DNA of 64,000 nt from Asticcacaulis machinosus (GCF_028550435.1 NZ_JAQQKV010000001.1:1798001-1862000), one strand, 5' to 3'. Positions 44,256 through 54,712 are shown, counted from the stretch's first letter. Notes: generated by a model from the sequence alone, not told the origin. Translations and numbers: made by a program.

Positions 44256-45845
44256 ATGGCCCCTATTTCACGACGCACGATGATGTCGACGACCGCAGCC
44301 GGTCTTGCCGCCGCATCAACCGGGGCTCTGGCCTCTGAAGCCCTGGCGCAGGCCGGTGCACATCGTGAAATCAGCCTTGATATCCGTCAGGCCGCCACCC
44401 CCATTGACCGGTTCTTTGATCTGTCTATCGGTGCCGACTATCCGGGCGTCACCATTCGTGACGCCAATCTGGCGCAGCTTAAAATGGCCGTGAACGAACT
44501 GGGCTTTCGCTATATTCGCTTCCACGACATTTTTCACGATAAACTGGGTACGGTGAAATCGGTCGATGGCAAGATCGTCTATGACTGGACGAAGATCGAC
44601 TATCTTTACGACAGTTTCCTGAAGATGGGCATTAAGCCGTTCATCGAACTGGGCTTTACGCCGTCCGCGCTCAAAACCTCCGATCAGACGATTTTTTATT
44701 GGAAGGGCAATACCTCCCACCCCCGGCTTGATCTGTGGAAAGCCCTGATCGATACGTTTGTCCGTCATCTGGTTAGCCGTTACGGTATCGAAGAAGTGCG
44801 CACCTGGTACTTTGAAGTCTGGAATGAACCCAACCTCGACGGCTTCTGGCAATATGCCGATCAGGAAGCCTATTTTGCGCTCTATGGCGTCACTGCCCGC
44901 GCCATTAAGGCCATTGATCCGGCCTTGCGCGTCGGCGGGCCGTCGACGGCGGGGGCGGCCTGGGTGCCGGAGCTTATGGCCTATGCCAAGGCGACCAATA
45001 CCCCCGTCGATTTTGCGACCACCCACACCTACGGCGTCGACTATGGTTACCTCGACGAAGAGGGCAAGATGGATCTTCAGTTGTCGAAGAACCCCAACGC
45101 CATCATCGGGGATGTCAAAAAGGTTCGTGCGGAAATCGAAGCCTCACACCTGCCGGGCACGCCGCTGTTTTTCACCGAGTGGAGCACCAGCTACAATCCG
45201 CGTGACCTCAGCCACGATTCCTATATCGCCGCCCCCTATATCATCAGCAAGGTGCGTAATGTGCAAGGCGTCGCTCAGGGCATGAGCTACTGGGTCTATT
45301 CCGATCTGTTCGAAGAACCCGGCCCGCCCTCCACGCCTTTCCACGGCGGTTTTGGCCTGATGACGAAGGACGGCCTGCGTAAGCCGTCATGGTTTGCCTA
45401 TAAGTATCTGAACGCCCTTAAAGGTAACGAAGTCCCCTCCGGAGATCAGCAGGTGTGGGCCGCCTATGACGGTAAATCGCTCAATGCTGTCCTGTGGGAT
45501 TTCCAGTTGCCGGATCAGCAGGGTAAGAGCAACGGCACCTTCTTCAGCAAACTGGCCCCCAATTCATCGTCCAAGCCCGCGACGATCAAACTGACCGGTC
45601 TAGCCGCAGGACGCTATAAGCTTAAAGTTCACCGCACCGGCTATATGACCAATGACGCCCATTCGGCCTATATTGCGATGGGGTCGCCCGCCACCCTGAC
45701 GTCGGCCCAGCTTTCCAAGTTACAATCCCTGACCCGCGATCTGCCGGAAACGGAACGCACCATAACGGTCGGACGTGACGGCACCACTGAGATTTCCCTG
45801 AAGATGAACACCAATGATGTGGTGCTTGTAAAACTGGAAAAATAA
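44256..45845 (+). CDS. GH39-family beta-xylosidase-like glycoside hydrolase, Tat-exported
   Basis: A 529-residue enzyme with a twin-arginine signal (SRRTMM at 5-10, hydrophobic stretch to about 30, cut near ALA-QA). The (beta/alpha)8 domain has the acid/base Glu191 in FEVWNEPNL and the nucleophile Glu308 in FFTEWSTSY, both standard for GH39 retaining xylosidases; a C-terminal beta-sandwich follows from about 395. Probably releases xylose from xylan-derived oligosaccharides in the periplasm. First gene of a plus-strand operon GH39-GH43-GH105-DUF2264. Confidence 0.9.
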   Translation: MAPISRRTMMSTTAAGLAAASTGALASEALAQAGAHREISLDIRQAATPIDRFFDLSIGADYPGVTIRDANLAQLKMAVNELGFRYIRFHDIFHDKLGTVKSVDGKIVYDWTKIDYLYDSFLKMGIKPFIELGFTPSALKTSDQTIFYWKGNTSHPRLDLWKALIDTFVRHLVSRYGIEEVRTWYFEVWNEPNLDGFWQYADQEAYFALYGVTARAIKAIDPALRVGGPSTAGAAWVPELMAYAKATNTPVDFATTHTYGVDYGYLDEEGKMDLQLSKNPNAIIGDVKKVRAEIEASHLPGTPLFFTEWSTSYNPRDLSHDSYIAAPYIISKVRNVQGVAQGMSYWVYSDLFEEPGPPSTPFHGGFGLMTKDGLRKPSWFAYKYLNALKGNEVPSGDQQVWAAYDGKSLNAVLWDFQLPDQQGKSNGTFFSKLAPNSSSKPATIKLTGLAAGRYKLKVHRTGYMTNDAHSAYIAMGSPATLTSAQLSKLQSLTRDLPETERTITVGRDGTTEISLKMNTNDVVLVKLEK

Positions 45846-45894
45846 GACTCCAGTTACCCTGATCATTACGCGCCACAACACCGGAAATCATGAC

Positions 45895-47511
45895 ATGTCA
45901 GACGTATCCCGCCGCAATATCTTTAAATCTCTGGCCGCCGGTGCCGCCCTTGCGCCAGTCGCGGGCGCCGCCACTGCGGCCCCTGCGACCTGCGCCCCTC
46001 CAGCAAAACCCGTCTGGGGCAAAGGGGTGGAGGGGCAGAGAACTGCTGACCTTGGTAACGGTTATTTCCAGAACCCTATCGTCAAAGGCGACCATCCCGA
46101 CCCGACCATCCTGAAAGACGGTGAGAACTACTACATGACGTTCTCGTCGTTTTATTCCTATCCGGGGCTGATCATCTGGCACTCGACCGATCTGGTGAAC
46201 TGGTCGCCGGTCGGACCGTCCCTGTTTAAGTCGCTGGGGACGATCTGGGCTGTCGATATCTGCAAGCACAATGGCCGTTACTTCATATATATCCCCGCCG
46301 CTCCCGACGGTAAGCCGTGGTCGATCTACGCCATCTGGGCTGATAAGATCGAAGGCCCGTGGAGCGATCCGGTCGATCTCAATATCCGTGACTGTATTGA
46401 CCCCGGCCACATCGTCGGTGAAGACGGCAAGCGCTATCTGTTTGTCAACGGCATCCGCAAGATAGAGCTTACCGACGACGGCCTGTCCACGGTCGGTAAG
46501 CTGGAGCCCGCCTATGCGCCGTGGGTTTATCCCGACGACTGGATCACCGAAAACTTCGCCCCCGAAGGGCCTAAGCTTTTACGGCGCGGCGACTATTTCT
46601 ATCTGGTCACCGCCGTGGGCGGCACAGCCGGGCCGGTCACCGGCCACATGGTCATCGCCGCCCGCTCAAAGTCCATTCATGGCCCGTGGGAGCATCATCC
46701 GAATAACCCGCTGGTGCGCACCTTAAGCACCGATGAACCGTGGTGGTCAAAGGGACACGCGACCATAGTTGAGGGGCCATCCGGCGACTGGTGGCTGGTT
46801 TATCACGGCTACGAAAACGGTATGCGAACCCTTGGCCGCCAGACCCTGCTGGAGCCGATGGAATGGACACCGGATGGCTGGTTCAGGGCCTTGGGCGGCG
46901 ACCTGTCAAAGCCGATGCTCAAACCCAAGGGCGGCAAGAAAAGTTCTGCGGGTAAGGCACTGTCAGACGATTTCCGCACAGATCGTTTCGGCACCCAATG
47001 GGCGTTTCACGACCCGAAGCCCGATGAGATGACACGGGTGACCCGCGCCGGTGGCAAGCTTCGGCTGGCAGGGCGCGGCACGACCCCTACGGATTCATCA
47101 CCGCTCACCTGCGGTGTCGGCGACCGGTCTTATCAGGTCGAGGTGACACTGGAACTTGAGGGGGAGGCGCAAGGGGGCCTGCTGCTCTATTACAACCCCA
47201 AGGCCTTTGTCGGCGTCGGATTTTCGGGTGAGCAAACCATCACCTGGCAATCGGCCGAAGATCAGGGCTGGAACCGGCAAAACGCCGCAGGCCGCAAAAT
47301 CCGTGCCCGCCTGACCAATGATGAAAATGTCATCACCTACCACTGGTCGCTGGATGGCGGCAAAACCTGGACACGGCACCCGACCCGCATGGAGGTGTCC
47401 GGTATGCACCATAATATCTTTGGCGGGTTCCTGAGCCTCAAGGTCGGGATCTACAGCACCGGCACAGGCAGCGTCACCTTATCAGACTTCACCTATCGCG
47501 CCCTGACCTGA
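45895..47511 (+). CDS. GH43-family glycosidase, Tat-exported
   Basis: A 538-residue enzyme with twin-arginine signal (SRRNIFKSLAAG at 5-16). The propeller acids are Asp69 (DHPDPT), Asp169 (DCIDPGH) and Glu224 (FAPEGPKLL), as in GH43 beta-xylosidases and arabinofuranosidases. A C-terminal sandwich domain from about 360 (LSDDFRTDRFGTQWAFHDPK) is the accessory domain. It follows GH39 by 49 bp and precedes GH105 by 17 bp. It is a different subfamily from the lipoprotein GH43 at 28460. Confidence 0.9.
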   Translation: MSDVSRRNIFKSLAAGAALAPVAGAATAAPATCAPPAKPVWGKGVEGQRTADLGNGYFQNPIVKGDHPDPTILKDGENYYMTFSSFYSYPGLIIWHSTDLVNWSPVGPSLFKSLGTIWAVDICKHNGRYFIYIPAAPDGKPWSIYAIWADKIEGPWSDPVDLNIRDCIDPGHIVGEDGKRYLFVNGIRKIELTDDGLSTVGKLEPAYAPWVYPDDWITENFAPEGPKLLRRGDYFYLVTAVGGTAGPVTGHMVIAARSKSIHGPWEHHPNNPLVRTLSTDEPWWSKGHATIVEGPSGDWWLVYHGYENGMRTLGRQTLLEPMEWTPDGWFRALGGDLSKPMLKPKGGKKSSAGKALSDDFRTDRFGTQWAFHDPKPDEMTRVTRAGGKLRLAGRGTTPTDSSPLTCGVGDRSYQVEVTLELEGEAQGGLLLYYNPKAFVGVGFSGEQTITWQSAEDQGWNRQNAAGRKIRARLTNDENVITYHWSLDGGKTWTRHPTRMEVSGMHHNIFGGFLSLKVGIYSTGTGSVTLSDFTYRALT

Positions 47512-47528
47512 AACAAACTGAACCGACC

Positions 47529-48719
47529 ATGAAACCTTTCATTACAGCTCTGACGGCGGCCCTCTGCCTGACCAGTCCGGCCATTCCGCAGACGGCCCTC
47601 GCCGCCCCCGCTAAACCGTCCGTACAGCCAAGCGAGACAATCCCCTATCGTCCGGCTGAAGTGATGGCGCTGGCGGAACGGGTGGCGGCCTATCAACTGG
47701 CCAGTCTGGCCGGCGGATCAATCCCGGCAAAAGCCTCCAGCGATACGCCCCATAAGACCGGCTGGGTACAGGGTGCCTTGTTTGTTGGCCTGATCGAGAT
47801 GGCGGAGCATTCCCAAAATCCGATCTACAAAGAGACCATCATCCAACGCGGCATTGCCAACAAATGGCAACTAGGGCCAACCACCTACTTCGCGGACGAT
47901 CACGTGATCGGTCAGTCCTATCTGTGGGCATCGCGTAATGGTGCAGGCCCTGAGGCCATTGCGCCTCTGAAAAAGCGCTTTGACATGATCCTTGAGTTTC
48001 CGCCCGAAGTGGGGCTGACCCACCGCGAATATTCCGATCCGCGCGGCGTGGATTGCCAGCAGCGCTGGTGCTGGTCCGACGCCTTATTCATGGCCCCGGC
48101 CACATGGCTTGAGCTGTCCAAGGTCACGGGCGACCCCAAATATGCCGACTACGCCAAGAGAGAATTCATCGCCACAACCGACCTGCTTTATGATACCCAA
48201 GAGCACCTCTATTATCGCGACTCGCGCTTTATCGGGCGTCAGGGGCCTAACGGTGAAAAGGTGTTCTGGAGCCGCGGCGATGGCTGGGTGTTTGCTGGTC
48301 TGGCACGCATGATCCCGCTCCTGCCCGAAGGCGACGCTGAACGTGTGCGGATGGAAACCATCTTTAAGGAGATGGCGGCCAAGCTGAAGACCATTCAGAA
48401 AGCGGACGGTTACTGGTCGCCCTCACTGCTGTCGGATCCAGCCACCTCGTTACCCGAAACCAGCGGTACGGGCTTTTTCACCTATGGCTTTGCATGGGGC
48501 ATAAAGGCCGGACTTCTGGACGCAAAGGAATATGAACCGGTCGTCCGTAAGGGCTGGGGTGCGCTCGTGCGTGCGGTTCATCCAAATGGTAAACTGGGCT
48601 GGGTTCAGCCGGTTTCCGATCAGCCCGAAAGCGTCGCCTATGACGACACGCAATATTATGGTGTTGGCGCGTTCCTGCTGGCAGCCACGGCGATTTCCGA
48701 TCTCAATCTTAAGCGCTGA
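47529..48719 (+). CDS. GH105-family unsaturated uronyl hydrolase
   Basis: A 396-residue (alpha/alpha)6-barrel enzyme with a Sec signal peptide (cut near ALA-AP, about residue 26). The catalytic Asp184 lies in RWCWSDALFMAP, and FWSRGDGWVFAGLARM and DTQYYGVGAFLLA are GH105/GH88 landmarks. GH105 enzymes hydrate and remove unsaturated galacturonyl or glucuronyl residues left by polysaccharide lyases. That suggests the locus handles lyase-cut pectin (rhamnogalacturonan) or glucuronate-containing side chains. No lyase gene is in the window. Confidence 0.88.
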   Translation: MKPFITALTAALCLTSPAIPQTALAAPAKPSVQPSETIPYRPAEVMALAERVAAYQLASLAGGSIPAKASSDTPHKTGWVQGALFVGLIEMAEHSQNPIYKETIIQRGIANKWQLGPTTYFADDHVIGQSYLWASRNGAGPEAIAPLKKRFDMILEFPPEVGLTHREYSDPRGVDCQQRWCWSDALFMAPATWLELSKVTGDPKYADYAKREFIATTDLLYDTQEHLYYRDSRFIGRQGPNGEKVFWSRGDGWVFAGLARMIPLLPEGDAERVRMETIFKEMAAKLKTIQKADGYWSPSLLSDPATSLPETSGTGFFTYGFAWGIKAGLLDAKEYEPVVRKGWGALVRAVHPNGKLGWVQPVSDQPESVAYDDTQYYGVGAFLLAATAISDLNLKR

Positions 48720-48751
48720 CGCACACAATAACAAAAAAGAAGGCGGACACT

Positions 48752-50005
48752 ATGGACAGACGTAATTTCCTTATGACCGGCCTGACCGGGGCAGCCGTGG
48801 CCGGTGCTGGCAACGCATCGGCAGCCAAGCCCAGAGCAAAGTCACAGAACGACCGCGCATATACCGCGGGCCTGCTGCAAAAAATAGCCGAGCCGGTCTT
48901 ATCCAACATGGCCAAGGGCGAGCTTAAGAAAGCCTTCAAGATTGAGGTCGGCATGAACTCTGACGGGCGCGATACCAATGTCGCCTATATGGAAGCTTTC
49001 GCCCGCCTCATCGCCGGGGTTGCGCCCTGGTTGACCCTGCCCGAAGACAACACACCCGAAGGTCAGGTGCGTCGTAAGTTGACGCAAGATGCGTTGCAAG
49101 CCTATGTCCATTCGGTTGATCACAAAAGCCCCGACTATCTGGTCTGGCGCACCCACGGGCAGGCTCTGGTCGATTCGGCTTACTTCACCAACGCTCTGAT
49201 GCGCGCGCCCAAACAATTGTGGGAACCGCTCGACGCAACCACCAAAACCCGCATCGTCACGGAGATCAAGCAGTTACGACGCGTGTCGCCGCCCTATACC
49301 AACTGGCTGTTGTTCGCGGCCATGAATGAGGTCTTCCTGTTGATGATTGGCGAAGACTGGGACCCTATGCGCGTCGATCTGACGATCAAGAAAATGGAAG
49401 AATGGTACATCGGCGATGGTTGGGTAGCGGATGGCACCAAATTCCATTTCGACTATTATAATTCTTACGTCATCTATCCGATGATCGTTGAAATTCTTGA
49501 GGTTCTGGTCAGGCTGAAGCCGTCATTCAACAATCTTAAGCCAGAGGTCGAACTGCCGAAGTGGCTTAAGCGGATGCAAAGAAACAGTGAGCATCTGGAG
49601 CGCTTCATCTCCCCCACCGGCACCTATCCGCCGATTGGCCGGTCGCTGACCTATCGCACGGCAGCGTTTCAGCCGCTGGCGCTTCTGGCGTGGCGCAAGG
49701 CCCTGCCGCAGAGCCTGCCTGAAGGGCAGGTACGCGCCGCTCTGACGGCCGTTCATAAGGCCATCTTTACCGAGCCGTCCAACTTTACAGCGGACGGATA
49801 CCTGACCATCGGCTTTGTCGGCCACCACCGCGAACTGGCCGACTGGTACACCAACAGCGGCAGTATGTATATTACCTCGGAAAGCTTTCTGGCGCTGGGC
49901 CTGCCGCCAACCGACACCTTCTGGACCGCCCCCGCCGAAGACTGGACACAAAAGAAAGCCTTCGCCGGCAAGGCCTTCCCGAAAGACTATCACGTCGATT
50001 ATTAG
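48752..50005 (+). CDS. DUF2264-family protein, Tat-exported, putative glycoside hydrolase
   Basis: A 417-residue protein with a twin-arginine signal (DRRNFLMTGL at 2-11). The body matches DUF2264 (PF10022), an (alpha/alpha)-barrel-type family found in pectin- and uronate-related loci; some members are now treated as glycoside hydrolases, but I cannot confirm the class or activity. Notable segments are SPPYTNWLLFAAMNEV, WYIGDGWVADGTKFHFDYYNSYV and PPIGRSLTYR. Last gene of the GH39 operon, 32 bp after GH105; its stop abuts an inverted repeat. Confidence 0.8.
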   Translation: MDRRNFLMTGLTGAAVAGAGNASAAKPRAKSQNDRAYTAGLLQKIAEPVLSNMAKGELKKAFKIEVGMNSDGRDTNVAYMEAFARLIAGVAPWLTLPEDNTPEGQVRRKLTQDALQAYVHSVDHKSPDYLVWRTHGQALVDSAYFTNALMRAPKQLWEPLDATTKTRIVTEIKQLRRVSPPYTNWLLFAAMNEVFLLMIGEDWDPMRVDLTIKKMEEWYIGDGWVADGTKFHFDYYNSYVIYPMIVEILEVLVRLKPSFNNLKPEVELPKWLKRMQRNSEHLERFISPTGTYPPIGRSLTYRTAAFQPLALLAWRKALPQSLPEGQVRAALTAVHKAIFTEPSNFTADGYLTIGFVGHHRELADWYTNSGSMYITSESFLALGLPPTDTFWTAPAEDWTQKKAFAGKAFPKDYHVDY

Positions 50006-50192
50006 AGCGTTTTCCCGCTCAAGTAGAAGCCGCCCCCTTTGCTTCATTGCACCCCAAAAGGAGACATTGGATCTAGAGCAAATTTCGATCAAATAGGATC
50101 GTAAATTCGCCCTATGTTTTTGTTTTATTGATCTTTCTTATCTAATAACGGGGCCGCCCGTGCGGTGAAACCACTTATTGGGAAAACGCTCT
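50004..50192. repeat. 189-bp palindromic extragenic element
   Basis: Terminal arms AGAGCGTTTTCCC (50004-50016) and the exact complement GGGAAAACGCTCT (50180-50192) enclose an AT-rich body. An inner imperfect palindrome around GAGCAAATTTCGATC-AAATA-GGATCG lies near 50074-50100. The body resembles dispersed palindromic repeats found across alphaproteobacteria. It begins inside the DUF2264 stop region and marks the left edge of the molybdenum-hydroxylase cassette. Confidence 0.65.
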
Positions 50193-50427
50193 CGGCGCAG
50201 AAAATTTACCCGAAACCGGACATTCAAGTTGCTTGGGTAAAACTTACAAAGATCGGTTCGCCATACTCTGCTCGAAGCCAGAAGTGTGCAAAAGTACGAT
50301 CTATTTATGAGCTGAGCTTATAAAGCCAATCCAAAACCACTTATATTCGCTCTAACATATACCGGGCTACAGTAGCTTCCCTGTGCCAACGCGCCCCTTC
50401 CTGCCCCCACCAAGCAAGGGAATTGAA
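50193..50427. other. leader/promoter region of the molybdenum-hydroxylase operon
   Basis: About 235 bp, more AT-rich than the flanks, without a plausible gene. It should hold the promoter of the paoA-like gene; AAGGGAATT before the ATG at 50428 is the ribosome site. I see no clear -35/-10 pair or operator. Confidence 0.4.
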
Positions 50428-51063
50428 ATGTCTAATCCAGCAAACATTTCCACGAGCCGTCGCGACGTCCTTAGAGCTGGAGGCGCCGTAGCGGCGGTTT
50501 CAGGTATGGCATCGAGGGCGGCTGCCCAGCCCACCGAGATCTCCCTCCCCGTAACGTCTCAGGTTCACCTTCAGGTGAACGGCAAGCCTCAGACGCTTGA
50601 ACTGGATTTGCGGACAACCCTTCTGGACGCGCTGCGCGAGCATCTCCACCTGACCGGCACCAAAAAAGGCTGCGATCATGGCCAGTGCGGTGCATGTACC
50701 GTGTTAGTCGAGGGACGCCGTATCAACTCATGCCTCTCACTCGCGGTGATGCACGAAGGCGAGGCCATTACGACCATTGAAGGGCTGGGCACGCCGGATA
50801 ATCTTCATCCGATGCAAGCCGCCTTCATCAAACATGACGGCTACCAATGCGGATATTGCACGCCTGGGCAAATTTGTTCAGCGGTGGCCGTTCTCGACGA
50901 AATCAAGGCAGGCCTGCCCAGCCACGTGACAACGGATCTGACCGCGACGCCTGAGCTTTCCGCAGTGGAGATGCGCGAGCGTATGAGCGGCAACATCTGT
51001 CGTTGTGGTGCCTATTCGAACATTATAGAGGCCATGAGCGAAGTCGGAGGGCTGACCGCATGA
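50428..51063 (+). CDS. aldehyde/xanthine oxidoreductase 2Fe-2S subunit, Tat-exported (PaoA-like)
   Basis: Electron-transfer subunit of 211 residues. Twin-arginine signal ([11 protein letters not shown], 10-20) and two [2Fe-2S] clusters: plant-ferredoxin type with Cys82, Cys87, Cys90 and Cys102, and the C-terminal four-helix type with Cys141, Cys144, Cys191 and Cys193. The same arrangement exists in PaoA (YagT) of the periplasmic E. coli aldehyde oxidoreductase. The start at 50428 has AAGGG upstream; a longer reading from 50383 would bury the Tat motif. Overlaps the FAD subunit (ATGA). Confidence 0.92.
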   Translation: MSNPANISTSRRDVLRAGGAVAAVSGMASRAAAQPTEISLPVTSQVHLQVNGKPQTLELDLRTTLLDALREHLHLTGTKKGCDHGQCGACTVLVEGRRINSCLSLAVMHEGEAITTIEGLGTPDNLHPMQAAFIKHDGYQCGYCTPGQICSAVAVLDEIKAGLPSHVTTDLTATPELSAVEMRERMSGNICRCGAYSNIIEAMSEVGGLTA

Positions 51064-52016
51064 AGTCCTTCACCTACGTCAGAGCAAAATCGCCGGCCGA
51101 CGCCGCCTCTATGGCGGCCAGCACGTCGGGAGCCCGTTTCATCGCCGGCGGCACAAACCTGCTCGATCTGATGAAACTAGAGATCGAGACACCGCCTCAC
51201 CTCATCGACGTTAATGGGCTGGGCCTGGACAAGATCGAAGACACCCCTTCAGGCGGGCTGCGCATCGGCGCGCTTGTCCGTAACACCGATCTAGCCGCCG
51301 ATGATCGGGTGCGGCGCGACTATGGTGTGTTGTCCCGTGCGCTATTGGCCGGAGCGTCCGGCCAGCTAAGAAACAAGGCGACAACGGCAGGCAACTTGTT
51401 GCAACGTACACGGTGCCCCTATTTTTATGATACGGCACAGGCGTGCAACAAGCGCCAGCCGGGAAGCGGTTGCTCAGCCGTCCGCGGCTTCAGTCGCCAA
51501 CACGCGATCATTGGCGCAAGCACCGCCTGCATTGCCACACACCCCAGTGACATGGCCGTGGCGATGCGTGTGCTTGATGCCGCAGTCGAAACGGTGCTCC
51601 CCAACGGCAAATCCCGTCAGATAAAAATGAAGGACTTTCACCGTCTGCCCGGTGCGACCCCGCATATTGAGACCTCTCTTCAGTCCGGCGAGTTCATAAC
51701 GGCGGTGACACTGCCCAAACCGCTCGGGGGCACACACGTCTATCACAAGGTTCGCGACCGCGCCTCCTACGCATTTGCTCTGGTTTCCGTGGCCGCCGTC
51801 ATTCAGGCCGATGGCCGGGGCAGAGTTGCATTTGGCGGGGTTGCCCACAAACCCTGGCGCGTTGAAGCGGCAGAACGGGAACTGCCCAATGGTGCTGCGG
51901 CGGTCGCAGCCAGGGTCTTTGCCGACGCCGTACCTACCCCCGAAAATGAATTCAAACGCATCCTTGCCGAGCGTACTCTTGCCGGCGTACTCAGCGAAAC
52001 GCGAGGCCGGTCATGA
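51060..52016 (+). CDS. molybdenum-hydroxylase FAD subunit (PaoB-like)
   Basis: A 318-residue FAD-binding subunit of the CO-dehydrogenase medium-chain type. [16 protein letters not shown] (about 27-42) and the later [17 protein letters not shown] with [12 protein letters not shown] match PaoB/YagS, whose extra Cys-containing loop binds an additional [4Fe-4S] cluster. Passes electrons from the 2Fe-2S subunit to the acceptor. Both ends overlap the neighbouring subunit genes by four bases. It has no signal and would be carried across the membrane with the Tat subunit. Confidence 0.92.
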   Translation: MKSFTYVRAKSPADAASMAASTSGARFIAGGTNLLDLMKLEIETPPHLIDVNGLGLDKIEDTPSGGLRIGALVRNTDLAADDRVRRDYGVLSRALLAGASGQLRNKATTAGNLLQRTRCPYFYDTAQACNKRQPGSGCSAVRGFSRQHAIIGASTACIATHPSDMAVAMRVLDAAVETVLPNGKSRQIKMKDFHRLPGATPHIETSLQSGEFITAVTLPKPLGGTHVYHKVRDRASYAFALVSVAAVIQADGRGRVAFGGVAHKPWRVEAAERELPNGAAAVAARVFADAVPTPENEFKRILAERTLAGVLSETRGRS

Positions 52017-54211
52017 AGTTCGATACGCCCGCTACGACCAATCCTATCGATCAGCTCAAAATCGTCGGCAAACCGATCGATCGGATTGATGGGCCGCTAA
52101 AAACAACAGGCCAAGCGCCCTATGCCTATGAGCAAAACCAGGAAGTTAGCGGTGTGGCTTATGGCTATGTCGTAGGCTCGACCATTGCCAAGGGCCGGAT
52201 CATTTCGATCGATACTGAGGCCGCGCGTGCGGCGTCAGGTGTCATCTCAATCGTGACCGCCGAGACGGCGGGCCCGCTGGGCCTTGGCAGTATGAACACG
52301 GCGAAATTGCTCGGTGGCCCTGAGATCGACCATTATCATCAGGCTATCGCCGTCGTGGTCGCCGAAACCTTTGAGCAGGCGCGGGCGGCCGCACAAAAGG
52401 TGAAGGTCAGATACGCCAAAGCCGTCGGCAAGTTCGATCTGGTTGCCGAACGCGCCAATGCCAAACTGACCAATGAGGGACGGGGCGAGCGCCTCACCGG
52501 CGATTTCCGCACAGCCTACGCGGCCGCGCCCCACCAACTGGATGAGGTCTACCGCACGCCAGATCAGGCCCACGCGATGATGGAACCCCATGCCTCTATG
52601 GCGAAATGGGAGGGCGACAAACTGACGCTGTGGACCGCCAACCAGATGATCGACTGGGGGCGCGGGGACGTGGCAAAAACTCTCGGCATTCCTAAGGCCA
52701 GTGTCCGTCTCATATCGCCCTATATTGGTGGCGGTTTTGGTGGCAAATTGTTCGTCCGCAGCGATGCCGTACTGGCGGCACTTGGCGCGCGCGCCGCCAA
52801 GCGCCCGGTAAAGATAGCCCTGCCGCGCGCGTTCATTTTCAATAACACGACCCATAGACCGGCGACCATTCAACGTATCCGTATCGGATGCACGCCGGAT
52901 GGGAAGATCACTGCCATCGGGCACGAAACCTGGTCCGGCAATCTGCCGGGCGGCAAGCCTGAAAACGCAACACAGCAGACGCAATTCATGTACGCGGGCC
53001 CGAACCGGATGACCGCGACACGCTTGGCGGTACTCGACCTGCCCGAAGGCAATGCCATGCGTGCACCCGGAGAAGCCCCCGGTCTTATGGCTCTGGAAAT
53101 TGCCATGGACGAGATGGCCGAAAAGCTGGGCATCGACCCGGTAGAGTTTCGCATCATAAATGACGTTCAGGTCGACCCGAATGCACCTGAGCGCCCTTAT
53201 TCACAACGGCAACTGATCAAGTGCCTTCGTGACGGCGCGGCCCATTTCGGCTGGTCCAAGCGCAGCGCCGTTCCCGGCAAGTCACGCGATGGGCGCTGGC
53301 TCGTCGGCATGGGTGTGGGCGCCGGTTATCGGGGAAACCCTGTAGCGAAGTCGGCCGCGCGGGTTCGACTTGACGCTGCGGGCAAGGTGACGGTTGAGAC
53401 CGACATGACCGATATCGGCACCGGCAGCTATACGATTATTGCGCAGACGGCCGCCGAAATGATGGGTGTACCTATCGACAAAGTGATAGTGCGTCTCGGT
53501 GATTCCGACTTCCCGGTTTCAGCGGGGTCCGGCGGTCAGTGGGGTGCCAACTCCTCGACATCAGGCGTTTACGCCGCCTGTGTAAAACTACGCGAAGCTG
53601 TGTGCAAGGCGGTCGGATTTGACGCTTCAAAAGCACAATTCGCGGACGGACGAGTTGCCGTCGGCAAAAAAAGCCTGTCGCTGGGTGAGGCTGTCGGTCC
53701 GAAGGGGCTGGTCGCAGAAGATGCCATCGAATTCGGCGATCTTTCCAAAAAGTATCTACAGTCGACCTTCGCTGCCCACTTCGTCGAGGTTGGGGTAGAT
53801 GCCGCTACGGCTGAAATCCGCGTTCGGCGCATGCTGGCCGTGTGTGCGGCCGGGCGGATTATTAATCCCAAATCCGCGCGCAGTCAGGTGATCGGCGCCA
53901 TGACTATGGGCGTTGGCGGCGCGATCATGGAAGAACTGGCCGTCGATACGCGGCACGGTTTCTTCGTGAACCATGACCTTGCGGGTTATGAGGTGCCGGT
54001 TCACGGCGACATCCCTCATCAGGACGTGATCTTTCTGGATGAGGAAGATCCGATTTCGTCGCCCATGAAGGCGCGCGGGATTGGGGAACTGGGTCTTTGC
54101 GGCGTGAGTGCCGCCATTGCCAACGCTATCTATAACGCCACCGGTGTACGTGTCAGAGACTACCCCCTCACCCTGGACAAACTGATCACACACCTTCCAT
54201 CCTTCGCGTAA
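52013..54211 (+). CDS. molybdenum-cofactor-binding oxidoreductase subunit (PaoC-like)
   Basis: Catalytic subunit of 732 residues that hydroxylates aldehydes or N-heterocycles at a molybdopterin cytosine dinucleotide centre. [15 protein letters not shown] near 236-250 is the cofactor-binding segment, and the general-base Glu692 lies in [11 protein letters not shown]. The PaoC-like length and lack of a separate signal fit an exported PaoABC heterotrimer. The maturation chaperone PaoD/XdhC is absent here, so it must be encoded elsewhere. Confidence 0.92.
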   Translation: MKFDTPATTNPIDQLKIVGKPIDRIDGPLKTTGQAPYAYEQNQEVSGVAYGYVVGSTIAKGRIISIDTEAARAASGVISIVTAETAGPLGLGSMNTAKLLGGPEIDHYHQAIAVVVAETFEQARAAAQKVKVRYAKAVGKFDLVAERANAKLTNEGRGERLTGDFRTAYAAAPHQLDEVYRTPDQAHAMMEPHASMAKWEGDKLTLWTANQMIDWGRGDVAKTLGIPKASVRLISPYIGGGFGGKLFVRSDAVLAALGARAAKRPVKIALPRAFIFNNTTHRPATIQRIRIGCTPDGKITAIGHETWSGNLPGGKPENATQQTQFMYAGPNRMTATRLAVLDLPEGNAMRAPGEAPGLMALEIAMDEMAEKLGIDPVEFRIINDVQVDPNAPERPYSQRQLIKCLRDGAAHFGWSKRSAVPGKSRDGRWLVGMGVGAGYRGNPVAKSAARVRLDAAGKVTVETDMTDIGTGSYTIIAQTAAEMMGVPIDKVIVRLGDSDFPVSAGSGGQWGANSSTSGVYAACVKLREAVCKAVGFDASKAQFADGRVAVGKKSLSLGEAVGPKGLVAEDAIEFGDLSKKYLQSTFAAHFVEVGVDAATAEIRVRRMLAVCAAGRIINPKSARSQVIGAMTMGVGGAIMEELAVDTRHGFFVNHDLAGYEVPVHGDIPHQDVIFLDEEDPISSPMKARGIGELGLCGVSAAIANAIYNATGVRVRDYPLTLDKLITHLPSFA

Positions 54212-54245
54212 TCCACTCGAATCTAAAAAACCGCCGGAGCCTCAT

Positions 54246-54704
54246 ATGAACATCCTCAGGATGATGAAACTGGTCTTTCTCCTGAGTTTATTGGGTATGC
54301 CTGCCAGTGCCCAAGAAATAAGTGCCCAAAAAACAAGTACTCAAGAAACAAGTACTCAAGAAACAGGAACAGACACACCATCCAAATCGCCAGAACCTTC
54401 GCGGGCTCAGAAATTAATGGGTGATATCTCGCCCAAGATGGCGGAATTGACTGACGAGGTTCTGTTCGGCGACATCTGGGAAAGACCGCAACTCTCGAAA
54501 CGCGATCGAAGCCTAGTCACCATGAGCGCGCTGATTGCCATGAACCGACCTGATCAATTGCGCTCTCATATGGCCCTCGCCAAGCAGAACGGCGTAACTG
54601 AGGAAGAGATTGTCGAAACCATAACGCATCTGGCCTTCTACTCGGGCTGGCCGAATGCCGTGACGGCTATAGGTGTCGCACGCGAAGTGTTTAACGCAAA
54701 GTGA
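54246..54704 (+). CDS. exported carboxymuconolactone-decarboxylase-family protein
   Basis: A 152-residue protein with a signal peptide (about 1-24, LGMPASA-QE), a repeat-derived linker (about 21-45) of five-residue units such as TSTQE, and a CMD domain (about 60-150) with RDRSLVTMSALIAM, LRSHMALAKQNGVTEEEIVETI and HLAFYSGWPNA. It lacks the CxxC of AhpD, so it is closer to the gamma-carboxymuconolactone decarboxylase branch. Co-transcribed with PaoABC; CMD and cupin proteins often occur as a pair. Function unknown. Confidence 0.82.
   Translation: MNILRMMKLVFLLSLLGMPASAQEISAQKTSTQETSTQETGTDTPSKSPEPSRAQKLMGDISPKMAELTDEVLFGDIWERPQLSKRDRSLVTMSALIAMNRPDQLRSHMALAKQNGVTEEEIVETITHLAFYSGWPNAVTAIGVAREVFNAK
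54306..54365 (+). repeat. four 15-bp tandem repeats in the CMD gene
   Basis: Four direct copies of 15 bp (AGTRCYCAAGAAAYA type) at 54306, 54321, 54336 and 54351; the last two are identical. They encode SAQEI/SAQKT/STQET/STQET between signal peptide and domain, in frame, so copy number could vary without disrupting the protein. Confidence 0.8.
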
Positions 54705-54712
54705 GGCCCGAC

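Noticed and set aside
44060-44278. 72-codon minus-strand frame in the GH39 leader
   Set aside because: It runs through the terminator hairpin and over the GH39 start; no start signal or family match.
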